Assembly: GCA_029959085.1 (NCBI GenBank)
Contig: JARWIR010000001.1
Coordinates: forward strand, 69,440,899-69,504,898
Length of the DNA: 64,000 bases
Source of the DNA: Nemophila menziesii
Taxonomy: Eukaryota; Streptophyta; Magnoliopsida; Boraginales; Hydrophyllaceae
Direction: 5' to 3'
This document shows, one piece after another, positions 1 to 10,700 of the stretch. The notes under the pieces are model-generated. The model was not told the origin of the DNA, ran no database searches, and saw only the letters and a list, made by a program, of their open reading frames with translations. Position 1 is the first letter of the stretch. Every line of letters starts with the position of its first letter. A program made the position numbers and the translations under genes.

Positions 1-2
1 AT

Positions 3-572
3 GATGATATTAGGCAAATTTCATCCCTTCTCAAAATTCTTGATTCTCAAATCCATTTGAATAACCTCATGTTAAAAAGGGCTAAAGTTGAGCAAAAGAA
101 TTGTTTTAAATGTTGTATCACTTTAGATGACATTCTTGGTAATACTAAAAATCCTTGTTTTGAAAACATTTTCTCTTCAAATAAAAGTCAACATCCTATG
201 AAGAAAAATATAGAAGGTTTTAAAAATTTGGATGAAGCCTTTTCCCTCGCTCTTAAAACTTTAAAAAATCATCCCTTTTCAAATGTCACTCCTTTTGATC
301 CAAATGGCTTTTTTAAAGAAAAATTGTATTTAAGTGATAATTTGGATGTTGAAAAGAATGAGGAAACTTCGTGTTCAAAACCCTCACATAATAGTTCTAT
401 TCGAAAAAGAAGTTCTTGCAAATATTGTGGTAAACCCGGTCATCATGCTTCTACATGCCATTACCACGAACAACTTGAAAGCGGATCTTTGATACACTCG
501 TGGGAAAAGCCAACATGGATCGTGACAAATGCTAACAACATGTCCGGATCCATTCCACCTCGGTTACCATAG
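3..572 (+). pseudogene. gag: B1 gag, C-terminal part
   Basis: The frame is open from base 3 at the window edge to the stop at 572. Near the end is a CX2CX4HX4C zinc knuckle (CKYCGKPGHHASTC), typical of the nucleocapsid part of copia Gag, which packages element RNA in cytoplasmic particles. The block after the knuckle (ESGSLIHSWEKPTW) matches in style the end of Gag in element A (DLGSLVPIWKRPKW). The N-terminal UBN2-type part is off-window, so intactness cannot be judged. After the stop, about eight codons resembling the start of pol remain (TTGAGCGTCAAG, near 594) and then pol homology ends. Confidence 0.7.
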
Positions 573-1320
573 TAATATTCATTGAAGGTATTGAGCGTCA
601 AGAAAATGGAGTTATATGCAAAAGGACGTTCAAACCTCGTAAAAGGAAAATACGGTGAATTCTCTCCTTTCTTCTTTTTTATGTATGATTATGTGTTTTA
701 TGTGCCTTATCCTCTTTGTGCTAATATCTTGTGTATCTTGACCTTTTCATGCTTCATATTGCTCTGTTTTTACATTGGGTCTTTTTGTACTTTTAGAAAA
801 TATAGGGGTATTTGTGAAATAAACTGTTTTATGTGTTTTCGGAATTTCTTTATTGTTTCTTTTCAAAACAAAAATTCTCTTACTAGTTTTATACCATTCC
901 GAATCTTTTGGGGAAGTTTCGAATGTGTTTTGGGTGTTTTCAAAAGAACCAAAAAATTCCTTCTTAGTGTCTAAGTCGAGCACTTTTGCGGTGCACCGGA
1001 CCACTCCGCGGTACACCGCGATTAAGGGTTTCAGCGTTTTTTATTTTTCCTTTATTTTTCACCCAGTTTATTTTTGCAGTGCGGTACACCGCACGGTTTC
1101 CGCGGTACACCGCAAGTTAGGTTTTTGTCAGCGTCTTAAACTCGTTAGTCTTTATTTCTTCTTCATTTCCTTCTTTTAAACAAAGCCTAACCCACTCCTC
1201 CTCCACTAATGCGATTTCCGGCGACCTAACCACCACTCCTCCACCACCTAAAAGTATAATCTCTCCATCAAATCACTTCTCTCTCTCTCTCTCTCCTTCA
1301 TTACCCATTTCCTTTCCACC
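573..1320 (+). promoter_or_regulatory. B1 spacer with pol deletion junction, paired palindromes and leader of the accessory ORF
   Basis: No convincing coding sequence. About 20 bp of the pol start are followed directly by sequence shared with B2, so both copies carry the same deletion junction. Two palindrome pairs occur: centres 993.5/1013.5 (spacing 20) and 1086.5/1107.5 (spacing 21), with the core GCGGTACACCGC. The last pair is about 213 bp upstream of the ATG at 1321. Between them and the ATG is a pyrimidine-rich stretch with a CT microsatellite (about 1279-1294), resembling a plant 5' leader. An internal promoter for the accessory ORF is plausible but inferred. Confidence 0.6.
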
Positions 1321-2559
1321 ATGAGAGAAAAGAAATCTGCTCCAAAGAAGAAAACCACCACCGGAGCCTCCTCCAGCCGCCGCCGTGCGCCATCTCCGGC
1401 GAGGTCACCAACACCTCCTCCACTCCGGCCGTTCGAGCCTCTCCCGGGAAGAACCATAAGTGCTTCGGCTTTTCCTTCCGGTGAAAATTCTCTCTTTGAA
1501 CTCCTTTCATTTCAAGGTTGTGATCAAATCTTTGTTTTTACGGGTAGTCATTTAGCAAGCGGTTTAATCGAAGAATTTTACTCTAATTTTGAATATAATT
1601 GTGCTACTAATTCGATAAAATCATTAGTTTCGGGTACTCCTTTACGATTAAAGTTAGATGTGTTGTGTGGTCGATATAATATTCCTTCGGATAGTTTTAG
1701 TGGCTTTTGGTCAAGTGGTTGGGAAGGTTCTAGTCTCGATGTGGTAGCTCAAAACGAGGTTATTGAATTCGTTAATAGTAGGATGCTTATTCGTGACGGA
1801 AATTGGAATTTACGTAACTTTGATCCGGAATTCATTGTGGCTCATAAATTTCTTATTTCGGCCGTAATTCCAAAGGATAAGCATGATGCTAAACTAATCC
1901 CTTATGAAGCTTATCTATTATTTTTGATCTTCGCTAAACAAAGGATTAACATTATTGCGATAATGTTTAAATGGATGAACCATGCTAGAACATCTCGGGA
2001 TAAAGTCCCATACGGTATTTTTCTAACTAAAATCTTTGATGCAAGTGAAATTTCTTTAGGAGGAACAAATGTGAAACCAATAGATAGAGCTTGGTGCTTC
2101 GATTATAGCACGATTAAGAGGATGAAATTTGCTATCTATAATAACACCTATGTTTCGCATTCACATATTAATCGTATTGCGGATATTTCAATTCGTAATC
2201 GTATCTTACAAGCTAAAGAAGAAACTTTCGGTCCGGAGCTTAACTCACTTGAATTATTGGATAACCCGGCCCAACAAAATCCTATCCCAAATGAGCCTAC
2301 TCAAAACCCACCCATTCATGAGGATCCTCCTAATCCATCTCGTTTTGAAAGCACAATAACTCGGTTTATGGATTATATGGGTAGAAAATTCGAGGTTTTG
2401 GAAGAGAAATTAGAAAGGAAATTTGGAGTATTAGAAGAGAAATTGGGAACTCTTGCTAGTGAGCTAACTTGCGTGAAAAATGATGTCTCGTGCATTAAAG
2501 ATGATGTGTCTCATTCTCGCCATCGTTCTAGGAGCCGCTCTCTTTGTGGAAATCGTTAA
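1321..2559 (+). CDS. Accessory protein of B1, putative plant transposon domain plus coiled coil
   Basis: 412 codons from an ATG in good context (CCACCATGAG), after a CT-rich leader. Residues 1-45 are basic and Ser/Pro/Arg-rich. Residues about 50-280 follow the pattern of the Pfam family 'putative plant transposon protein' (PF20167, recognised from memory): an EEFYSNF block, a NIPSDSFSGFW block, RNFDPEFIVAHKFLISAVIP, then RINIIAIMFKWMNHAR. Residues about 345-395 look like a coiled coil (repeated EEKLERKFG-type heptads), followed by a short Arg/Ser tail (RHRSRSRS). There is no signal peptide or membrane segment, so it is not envelope-like. The protein is also recognisable in B2 and its pattern recurs in gypsy element F. 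Its function is unknown; the basic ends and coiled coil suggest a nucleic-acid-binding oligomer (inference). Confidence 0.8.
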   Translation: MREKKSAPKKKTTTGASSSRRRAPSPARSPTPPPLRPFEPLPGRTISASAFPSGENSLFELLSFQGCDQIFVFTGSHLASGLIEEFYSNFEYNCATNSIKSLVSGTPLRLKLDVLCGRYNIPSDSFSGFWSSGWEGSSLDVVAQNEVIEFVNSRMLIRDGNWNLRNFDPEFIVAHKFLISAVIPKDKHDAKLIPYEAYLLFLIFAKQRINIIAIMFKWMNHARTSRDKVPYGIFLTKIFDASEISLGGTNVKPIDRAWCFDYSTIKRMKFAIYNNTYVSHSHINRIADISIRNRILQAKEETFGPELNSLELLDNPAQQNPIPNEPTQNPPIHEDPPNPSRFESTITRFMDYMGRKFEVLEEKLERKFGVLEEKLGTLASELTCVKNDVSCIKDDVSHSRHRSRSRSLCGNR

Positions 2560-3628
2560 ATGGCCGTGTTGGGTGTTTTGCTTTTAAAATCTTCATTTTA
2601 TCCTTCTTGGTGTTTATGTGTTTTATTGTGGTTGTTTTGAACTAAGTTTGTGGTATTTATGCTTTAATTATTTGTGGGTCCGTGTTTTGGACATTTAGGA
2701 TATTATTGCTACTTGTTTTTATTTGGAAAATGTTTTAGGATGATATGTGTTTTATTTGGTTATTTGGTTAAGTTTGCTTTGTTTTATCTTGGTTGTTAGA
2801 TGCTTAAATTTTATGCTTCGGATATTGATATTGCTAACATTTTCTTTAAATAGGTACTATTGCTTCTCTAATCCTTGATATATTGCTCTTTAGTCCCTTA
2901 AGATAATATTGTTGAAAATTGCACTTTGGTCCCTAAAAGTTTTAAATTGCCTTTTAGTCCCTAAACTTTTTGAAAAATGATATTAGTCCCTATACTTTTC
3001 AAAAAATACATTTTACCCCTAAACTTTCTTAAAATTGATTTCAAATATTCTTATTAGGGAGAAATTGTGGATCAAATTTTTACAACTTGAAACAAACTCT
3101 ATGCATTTTGTAAGGGGGAGTTTTTGTTAAATCATATTTAAAAACTCTAAATGCTTTAGCTAATCATATATATATCATATATTGCTACTAATCGTTTGTG
3201 TCATTAAAGAGCATATCTATCGATCAAGAAGTTGGTAAAAAGTCTCTATCTCTTAGCTCTTACAATTATCTTACTTTGTGCATCTCTTGCAACTCTCTTA
3301 AAATCATTGTTTAAAATCTATTCACTTGAGTTTTTAGCTCTTCTATTCTTAGTTGTTTTTACCCCGTCTTTTTGATGAAGACAAAGGGGGAGAAATATGT
3401 GCACTAAAACTTTCAAAAATTGCACTTTTTAAATCTCACAAATACATCTCAAATCTTATATGCTTTTTGTGAGGGGGAGCTTTATTGCACTTTTTAAATC
3501 TCACAAATACATCTCAAATCTTATATGCTTTTTGTGAGGGGGAGCTTTATTTCATAAGTGCTTAAACTTTCATATCATTCCTAAGGTGTTTTAGTGAAGG
3601 ATTTGTCATCATCAAAAAGGGGGAGATT
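2560..3628 (+). other. B1 3' non-coding region with repeated polypurine tracts
   Basis: No ORF. It carries five or so degenerate copies of a phrase like TTAGTCCCTAAACTTTT (about 2890-3030), then purine tracts GAGGGGGAG at about 3112, 3472 and 3536, AAAGGGGGAGAAA near 3385, and the true polypurine tract AAAAAGGGGGAGAT just before the LTR at 3629. Repeated polypurine tracts before the 3' LTR are a known trait of Sireviruses. Confidence 0.7.
3421..3548 (+). repeat. 64-bp direct tandem duplication
   Basis: 3421-3484 is repeated as 3485-3548, including one GAGGGGGAG tract. B2 has a single copy at the matching place (about 18340-18410), so the duplication arose in B1. Confidence 0.85.
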
Positions 3629-4671
3629 GTTGGCATATAGCCTCCCTTAATAGGTTGTTTTAATATGACAAATCCTCTTATAATTAGTGTGCTAATTACT
3701 CTTGTTTTATACATCCTTACTTGCACTATTATTCATCAAAAACACTTTGCATATCATTCTTATTATATCTCATTTCATTACTTTTATTCATATCTTTATA
3801 TACCTTGAGATATAGCCTTAATGATCAAATGCAATGTTTTAAAGAATGATGTTATCTACAACTTTCGTGAAGAAGATTTATTAATCCGAGCATCAAAGCA
3901 AAGGTCAAATCTATCAAAGATGTTTGGTGCGGTACACCGGACCAATGGCACGGTACACCGGACTAAGTATGCGGACTAGGGCACGGTGCAGGGCTAGCCC
4001 GTTAGTTAGATATGATATTAAGACGAGGAGAATTGCGGTGCACTGGACGATTCTTGCAGTACACCGCAAAGAAGTTTTTTCTGCACAAAGTTAAGTCATA
4101 AGAAATATATCCGTTGGGAGATTAATAGATCTGTTGGACTCAAGCCTTATGACCGTTGGAAGCTATTTTCTGCTATAAATTGAAGCTCTTTGAAGGCTAC
4201 AACTACACCAACTAATTACAAACATTAAGGGGCTTAATTGTTATCATTCAAGAAGGTGTCAAGAGCTATACATTGTCAAAATCAATCTTAGTGAGCTTAT
4301 TAGTCCTATCCAACTCATCCAAGGAGTTAATCAAATAAGCCACAAAGTTTTATCTACTCAAGAGGAGTTTACAAGCTTATAGTTATATCCACTCTTTAGG
4401 AGATTATCTAGCAAAGTAGTTTCACCCCTTAAAACACTTTGTATCTATCCTCTTAAGTCTAGGTCTTGTAATAGATAGATTAAGAGAGAATTCAAGTATA
4501 GGGAGTATACTTGGTGTCCTTGTGTTGTGATTACACAAGTGTTTGTCCTTCGTGTTATCGAAGAGGTTGTAAGGGTTATTGTCTTCTCGACCCGGTTAAG
4601 AGAGACACGGGAGCTTAGTGAAAAGCTTGAAATCCTAAGGAGGCTTCCTTAGGTAGTGGATGTAGGGAAAC
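3629..4671 (+). mobile_element. B1 3' LTR, left piece
   Basis: Starts TGTTGGCATATAGCC directly after the polypurine tract. It has palindrome pairs at centres 3934.5/3955.5 and 4040.5/4061.5 (both spaced 21) and a TATA-like GCTATAAAT near 4172. It stops at 4671, where element A begins; 4667-4671 is the left copy of A's TSD. Confidence 0.9.
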
Positions 4672-5836
4672 TGTTAGCCTCACCTTGTTTTTATTCCCGT
4701 TTTAATATTCGACAAATCATCCTTTAAACTAAAATTCATTTTTATATCTCTTTAGATGTTTTCCAAAACCCCTCATTAGATTAGTTGTGCTCATTTCATT
4801 GTACTTAGCTTAATATTCAAAAGAGCAGCTCCGCGGTGCACCGGATGAATTACGCGGTACACCGCAGCATCACGGACCAGTCCCACGGTGCACTACATGG
4901 TCCGACCAGTAAGCTCAGAAATCTGCACGGTACACCGGACCTCTGTCACGGTACACCGGACCACTACACGGAGCAGGGATGCGGTACACTACATAGTCCG
5001 ACCAGTAAGCTCAAAAGACAGTCGAACAGTCACGCGGTGCACCGGACCCTACCCGCGGTACACCGCACGAGAGGGTTTCAGCACTATTACTAGAGGACAA
5101 AGCTTATATCCGTTGGGAGATTAATAGATCCGTTAGAGAGAAGCTTTATGACCGTTGGACCATCTTTTCAGCTATAAAATGGAGTTCATTCAAGTCACAA
5201 CTCAAGCCTTCCATCTACCAATCTTAAGAGCAATTAATTCTATCATTCAAGGAGGTTTCAAAGAAGCAATCAAGTCATATTTATTGTGAAGCTTATTAGT
5301 TCTTATCTACTCATTTAGGAGTGTAGTTACAAAGCTTTTATAAGCACCCCCCCCAAACACTTTTCCTTTCCTCTTAATTCTTGTAATAGATTAGGAGAGT
5401 AGTGTGAGCATAGGTTTATGCTTGGTTCCTTGTGTTGGTGATAACACAAGTGTATTTCCTTCAAAGGGTTTTGAAGTGGTTGTAAGGGTTTGTTTCTCAC
5501 CCGGTTAAGAGTTACGAAGATTAGTTGAGAATCTTGCAAATCCTAAGGAGGCTTCCTTAGGTAGTGGATGTAGGGAAACCGAACCACTATACATCGTTGT
5601 GTATCGTATTCTATCTCTACACTCTTTATATTTCCGCACTCTATATGCTTGATAAAATGCCTAGTTGAATAGTTTGATAATATTGTCTATTAGGATTATC
5701 TAGTTTTTTACTATTTAGTTTGCTAATACAATAGGATTCAAATTAGCTTTTAATTTTATTTACTTGAAATAAAATTAGCCGATTAATTTCTATTGTCCTA
5801 TTCAACCCCCCCTTCTAGGACGCATATAGTATATCA
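4672..5836 (+). mobile_element. A 5' LTR with TATA box and paired palindromes
   Basis: Palindrome pairs with GCGGTRCACCG-type cores lie at centres 4838.5/4859.5, 4932.5/4953.5 and 5039.5/5060.5, all spaced 21 bp, with pairs 94 and 107 bp apart. A single unit sits near 4986. A TATA box CTATAAAAT is at about 5172-5180, about 110 bp downstream of the last pair, as expected for the U3 promoter. A C-run lies at about 5348-5356. Confidence 0.92.
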
Positions 5837-5838
5837 GT

Positions 5839-5851
5839 TGGTATCAGAGCC
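5839..5851 (+). other. A primer binding site (initiator Met tRNA)
   Basis: TGGTATCAGAGCC lies 2 bp after the LTR end, complementary to the 3' end of initiator Met tRNA, the usual primer for plant copia elements. Confidence 0.9.
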
Positions 5852-5891
5852 TAGCTCTATTGTACTTAATCGTTTCTAGAGTTAATACGAT

Positions 5892-7682
5892 ATGGATTCT
5901 AATCAACCGGAAGGTTCATGTTCTACTAGACCTCCGCTTTTTGTAGGAAAAGACTACTTTGGATGGAAAAAGAAGATGGAGATTCATGTGAAAGGAATCG
6001 ATTACTTTTTATGGATGGCTATCAAAAAGGGTCCTTATATTCCTTACGTTGCCGGAAGTACAACGGAGGTAAAAGATGAAGATGATTACAATGATCAAGA
6101 CATAGCTAAACTTACCAAAAACAACAAAGCTATGAACATCCTCATCAATGGATTAAGTGTCACGGAATATGCTAGAGTGAGTGAATGCAATTCCGCTCAT
6201 GAAATGTGGCAACTCTTGGAGCTATCTTATCAAGGAACGGAGGATATAAAAGAAACCAAAATTGGTCTCTTTATCACTAAGTATGAGCTTTTTCGTATGG
6301 AGCCCGATGAAGCCTTGAATGCTATGCATCAAAGATTTTCTAACATTGTTAACACTTTGAAGACTCTTGGTCAAGAGTACACCAACAAGGAACAATGCCG
6401 AAAAATCTTATTTGCTCTTCCAAGGAAATACAAGACAAAGATCAACTCTATAAGAGACACTAAAGATCTTTCAAAGATGACGGTTCATGAACTCATTTGC
6501 AACCTCATGACGGAAGAACTTGTGCTTGAAGAAGAAAAGATAAGAGATGATGAGGAGAAGAAAATTAAGAAATCTATTGCTTTCCATGCCATGAGTTCTA
6601 AGTTGAAAGAACGAAAAGAAAGGAAAGAAAGTGAAGAAGAAAACTCTCATGAAGAAGAAACTAGTGAAGATGAAGGAGTGGCTATGCTAGCAAGAGACAT
6701 GAAAAAATTCATGAGATATAAACGCTTTGCCAAGAAAGGAAGCTCTTCCACACCCTACAAGAAGAATGATAGAGCTATCAAACAAGATGAACCCACTTGC
6801 TATCATTGCAAGAAGGTTGGTCATATCAAAACCTATTGTCCTCTTCTTCAAAAGGAAAAACCGAAAAGAGCTATGCATGCTAATATCACTTGGGATACTC
6901 AAAATTCGGATGAAGAAGAAAGTGATAATGAAAATGTCAATCTTGTTGCCTTTATGGGAAAAGTTGAGAATGATGAAGTTGCTTCTTCGGATGATGATAC
7001 CGGTACTACTCACTTTGCCTTTATGGCAAATCATGATGAGGTAACTCCTAAATCCAAACTCTCTTTAACTAATGATGATGCTAGTGAACAAGATATTCAT
7101 GAGGCATTTGATTCTCTTTATAATGATTTTTTAAATTCTATTGAAACAAACAAAGTTTTAACAAAAGATTTAGAATTTGAGAAAAATAGAACTAAAGAGG
7201 TTTTAAAAGCTTTGGAAGATTGTCAAAATCTTTGTGATGAATGTATAGATGATAATGAGAAACTTCATCTTATTGAGAAAAATCTTTTGGAAGAAAAAGC
7301 TTTGTTAGAGAAAAAGATTGTTGATCAAAATGCCATTATTTTAAAATTTACTAGTGGGCAAGAAAACTTGGATTTGATTTTAGGTTCTCAAAGAATGGCT
7401 AATGAAAAAAGTGGTGTTGGATATGATCCATTCACTCACCAAAAACCTTTGAAAAATGTCTTTGTAAAATCAAAAATTTCAAATGCAATTCCATCCTCTT
7501 CAAAATCTTCTATCACTTGCACCTATTGTGAAAAACTTGGTCATGATGCATCTCATTGTTACTATCGTAAATTGTTAGATTTGGGATCTCTTGTGCCAAT
7601 TTGGAAAAGACCTAAATGGGTCTTAAAAAGAAAATCCACTAACCCTCATGGACCCAATCCTAATTGGGTACCTAAAGCTTAA
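5892..7682 (+). CDS. gag: Gag of element A (Sirevirus type)
   Basis: 596 codons from ATG at 5892, 41 bp after the primer site. Residues about 20-190 form the UBN2-type capsid domain (WKKKMEIHVKG near the start, then the SYQGT block). Two CX2CX4HX4C zinc knuckles are visible: CYHCKKVGHIKTYC near residue 303 and CTYCEKLGHDASHC near residue 543. Between them is a long acidic region and a coiled coil (about 415-500). The long Gag with a coiled-coil extension fits Sireviruses, whose Gag has been reported to bind dynein light chain 8-like proteins. It forms the cytoplasmic particle and binds RNA. It ends at TAA (7680-7682), in the same frame as pol. Confidence 0.92.
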   Translation: MDSNQPEGSCSTRPPLFVGKDYFGWKKKMEIHVKGIDYFLWMAIKKGPYIPYVAGSTTEVKDEDDYNDQDIAKLTKNNKAMNILINGLSVTEYARVSECNSAHEMWQLLELSYQGTEDIKETKIGLFITKYELFRMEPDEALNAMHQRFSNIVNTLKTLGQEYTNKEQCRKILFALPRKYKTKINSIRDTKDLSKMTVHELICNLMTEELVLEEEKIRDDEEKKIKKSIAFHAMSSKLKERKERKESEEENSHEEETSEDEGVAMLARDMKKFMRYKRFAKKGSSSTPYKKNDRAIKQDEPTCYHCKKVGHIKTYCPLLQKEKPKRAMHANITWDTQNSDEEESDNENVNLVAFMGKVENDEVASSDDDTGTTHFAFMANHDEVTPKSKLSLTNDDASEQDIHEAFDSLYNDFLNSIETNKVLTKDLEFEKNRTKEVLKALEDCQNLCDECIDDNEKLHLIEKNLLEEKALLEKKIVDQNAIILKFTSGQENLDLILGSQRMANEKSGVGYDPFTHQKPLKNVFVKSKISNAIPSSSKSSITCTYCEKLGHDASHCYYRKLLDLGSLVPIWKRPKWVLKRKSTNPHGPNPNWVPKA

Positions 7683-7700
7683 ATTATCGTTTGTTTGTAG

Positions 7701-10700
7701 GGGTTGAGCATCAAGAAGCAAAATATATGGCTACTTGATAGTGGATGCTCAAGACACATGACCGGAAATCCATCATTATTTACAAATTTATATAAAACTA
7801 AAGGTGATAAAGTTACTTTTGCCGACAACACTAAGAAACGCGTTTTGGGTAAAGGTAACATTGGTAATATGGACTCTTTACTTATCTCTAATGTGTTACT
7901 TGTTGAGGGTCTCTCTTTTAACTTGCTTAGTATTAGTCAACTTTGTGATGTTGGTTTTAGTGTTAAATTTGAAGCATCTAGATGTGTTGTTTTCAAAAAT
8001 GATGAGTTAGATACTATGTTTATTGCAAAAAGATCGGATAATGTTTTTGTTGTTGATCTTGAGAGTCTTATGTGCAAAAATATTAAATGCTTATCCGTGG
8101 TTAATGATAGTTGGCTTTGGCATAGACGTTTAGGACATGCTAGCATGGATTTGATTTCAAAATTATCTAGAAAAAATCTTGTTGTTGGTTTGCCTATTTA
8201 CAAATTTGATAAAGATAAATTATGTGATGCATGTCAACTTGGTAAACAACATCGTTCATCTTTTAAATCCATTAATAAGGTCATCACCGTTAGGCCACTT
8301 CAATTATTGCATATGGACCTATTTGGTCCCGTTGATGTCACTAGTTTAGGAGGGTCTAGATATGTCTTTGTTGTTGTTGATGATTACACTAGATTCACAT
8401 GGGTGATGTTCCTTGCTTTAAAAAGTGATGCCTTCAATGAATTTGCAAAACTTTGTAGAAAGGTGCAAAATGAGAAAGGCTACTCTATTACTTGCATTCG
8501 TAGTGATAATGGTAGTGAATATGTGAATTCTCCTTTTGTGCATTTTTGTGATGAATTTGGGATTGAGCATAATTTTTCGGCCCCTAGAACTCCCCAACAA
8601 AATGGGGTAGTGGAAAGGAAAAACCGAACTCTACAAGAAATGGCTAGAACAATGCTAAAAGAACATAGTTTGCCTACATACTTTTGGGGTGAAGCCGTTC
8701 ATACGGCTTGTTATGTGTTAAATAGAGTTCTAATTAGACCCCTTATTAACAAAACTCCTTATGAGCTTTGGAATGGTAGACCACCAACCATTGCTTATTT
8801 TCGTGTTTTTGGGTGCAAATGTTTTATCTTAAACACTAGGGATTATTTGGGAAAATTTGATGCTAAATCGGATGAAGGTATTTTTCTTGGTTATTCCACT
8901 AAGGGAAAAGCCTATCGCATTTTCAACAAACGTACTCGTACTATTGAGGAATCTATGCATGTTGACTTTGATGAGACCAATCCTTTCAATATCAAGAAAG
9001 TAGTAGATGTTGAATTACATGAAGATGCTCCACAAGATAAATCCTTAGAATCTCCTACTCAAGAGGTGAAATCTCATGATGAATCTCCTAAGGAAAATGA
9101 TCAAATGCAAAATGAAGCTAGTACGGATTTACCAAAGTGTTGGAAACATATCAAAGATCACCCAAGTGAACTAATTCTAGGTGATCCAAAAGAAGGTGTT
9201 ATCACTCTCTCTCGTATTATTGCTCTATGTGCTCATCAAGCGTTCTTATCTCAAATTGAGCCTAAGAATATTAAAGAAGCTTTGTTAGATGATCATTGGA
9301 TTAACGCTATGCATGAGGAATTAAATCAATTTGAGCGTAGTAAAGTTTGGACATTAATGGAGAAACCAATTGGCCCTACTATCATTGGCACTAAGTGGAT
9401 ATTTCGCAACAAGCTAGATGACACCGGTATAATTACTAGAAATAAAGCAAGGTTAGTTGCTCAAGGATACAATCAAGAAGAAGGTATTGATTTCGATGAA
9501 ACTTTTGCTCCCGTAGCTAGACTTGAATCTATTCGTATGCTTCTTGCTTTTGCTTGTTATATGAATTTTAAACTTTACCAAATGGATGTCAAAAGTGCTT
9601 TTTTAAATGGTTTTATAGACGAGGAAGTTTTTGTTAAACAACCTCCGGGTTTTGAGGATCCAAAATTTCCAAACCATGTTTTTAAACTTTCAAAAGCTTT
9701 ATATGGTTTAAAACAAGCACCTCGTGCTTGGTATGAACGATTAAGCAAATTTTTATTAGATGATGGTTTTAAAAGAGGCAAAATTGACTCCACTTTGTTT
9801 ATCAAAAGGTCTTCAAAAGATATCCTTCTTGTTCAAATTTATGTGGATGATATTATATTTGGTGCTACTAATGAAAATCTTTGTGAGAATTTTTCTAAAA
9901 GCATGCATAAGGAATTTGAGATGAGCATGATGGGAGAATTAAATTACTTTCTTGGACTTCAAATCAAGCAAATGAAAGATGGTATCTTTGTCAATCAAGC
10001 CAAATACACAAGAGAATTGATCAAAAAATTTGGCCTTGAAGATGCAAAGGAAATTGGAACTCCAATGAGCACATCCACAAAATTAGACAAAGATGAAGAT
10101 GGTAAGGATGTTGATGAGAAACTATATCGAGGTATGATTGGTAGCTTACTTTATCTTACCGCTTCTAGACCCGATATTATGTTCCCCGTGTGTCTTTGTG
10201 CTAGATTTCAATCCTCTCCCAAAGAAACCCATCTTAGTGCCGTTAAGCGTATTTTTCGGTATTTGAAAGGAACCCTTAGTCTAGGACTTTGGTACCCAAG
10301 ATTTACCTCCTTTGAACTAATAGGTTATTCGGATGCCGATTATGCCGGTTGTCGACTTGATAGGAAGAGCACTAGTGGTAGTTGCCAATTCTTAGGTCAA
10401 TCCCTTGTTTCTTGGTCTAGTAGAAAACAAAATAGTGTTGCTTTATCCACGGCCGAAGCCGAATATGTTGCGGCCGGAAATTGTGTGACTCAAGTTCTTT
10501 GGATGAAACAAACATTACTAGATTTTGGCCTAGAGTATGATCGTGTTCCCATTCGTTGTGATAACACTAGCGCTATTAATCTTACCAAAAATCCCATTCA
10601 ACACTCTAGAACAAAACACATAGAAATCCGTCATCATTTTATCCGTGATCACACTCAAAAAGGAGACATTGTTCTTGAATTTGTCACTTCCGAAAATCAA

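Noticed and set aside
582..1179. ORFs of 89-130 codons in the B1 spacer
   Set aside because: Not conserved in frame in B2, no domain, composition like non-coding sequence.
1321..2559. Envelope-like gene, as often proposed for Sireviruses and Athila
   Set aside because: No signal peptide, membrane segment or furin-type site; pattern fits the putative plant transposon family and a coiled coil.
4836..5124. ORFs of 78-85 codons in the LTR of A (and again at 11304-11592)
   Set aside because: They lie in the U3 promoter and are open only because of the palindrome repeats; the translation is the repeat read as protein.
7666..7700. A 35-bp intron (GT at 7666 to AG at 7700) removing the stops between gag and pol
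   Set aside because: Too short for a plant intron; if splicing occurs the donor must be further upstream.
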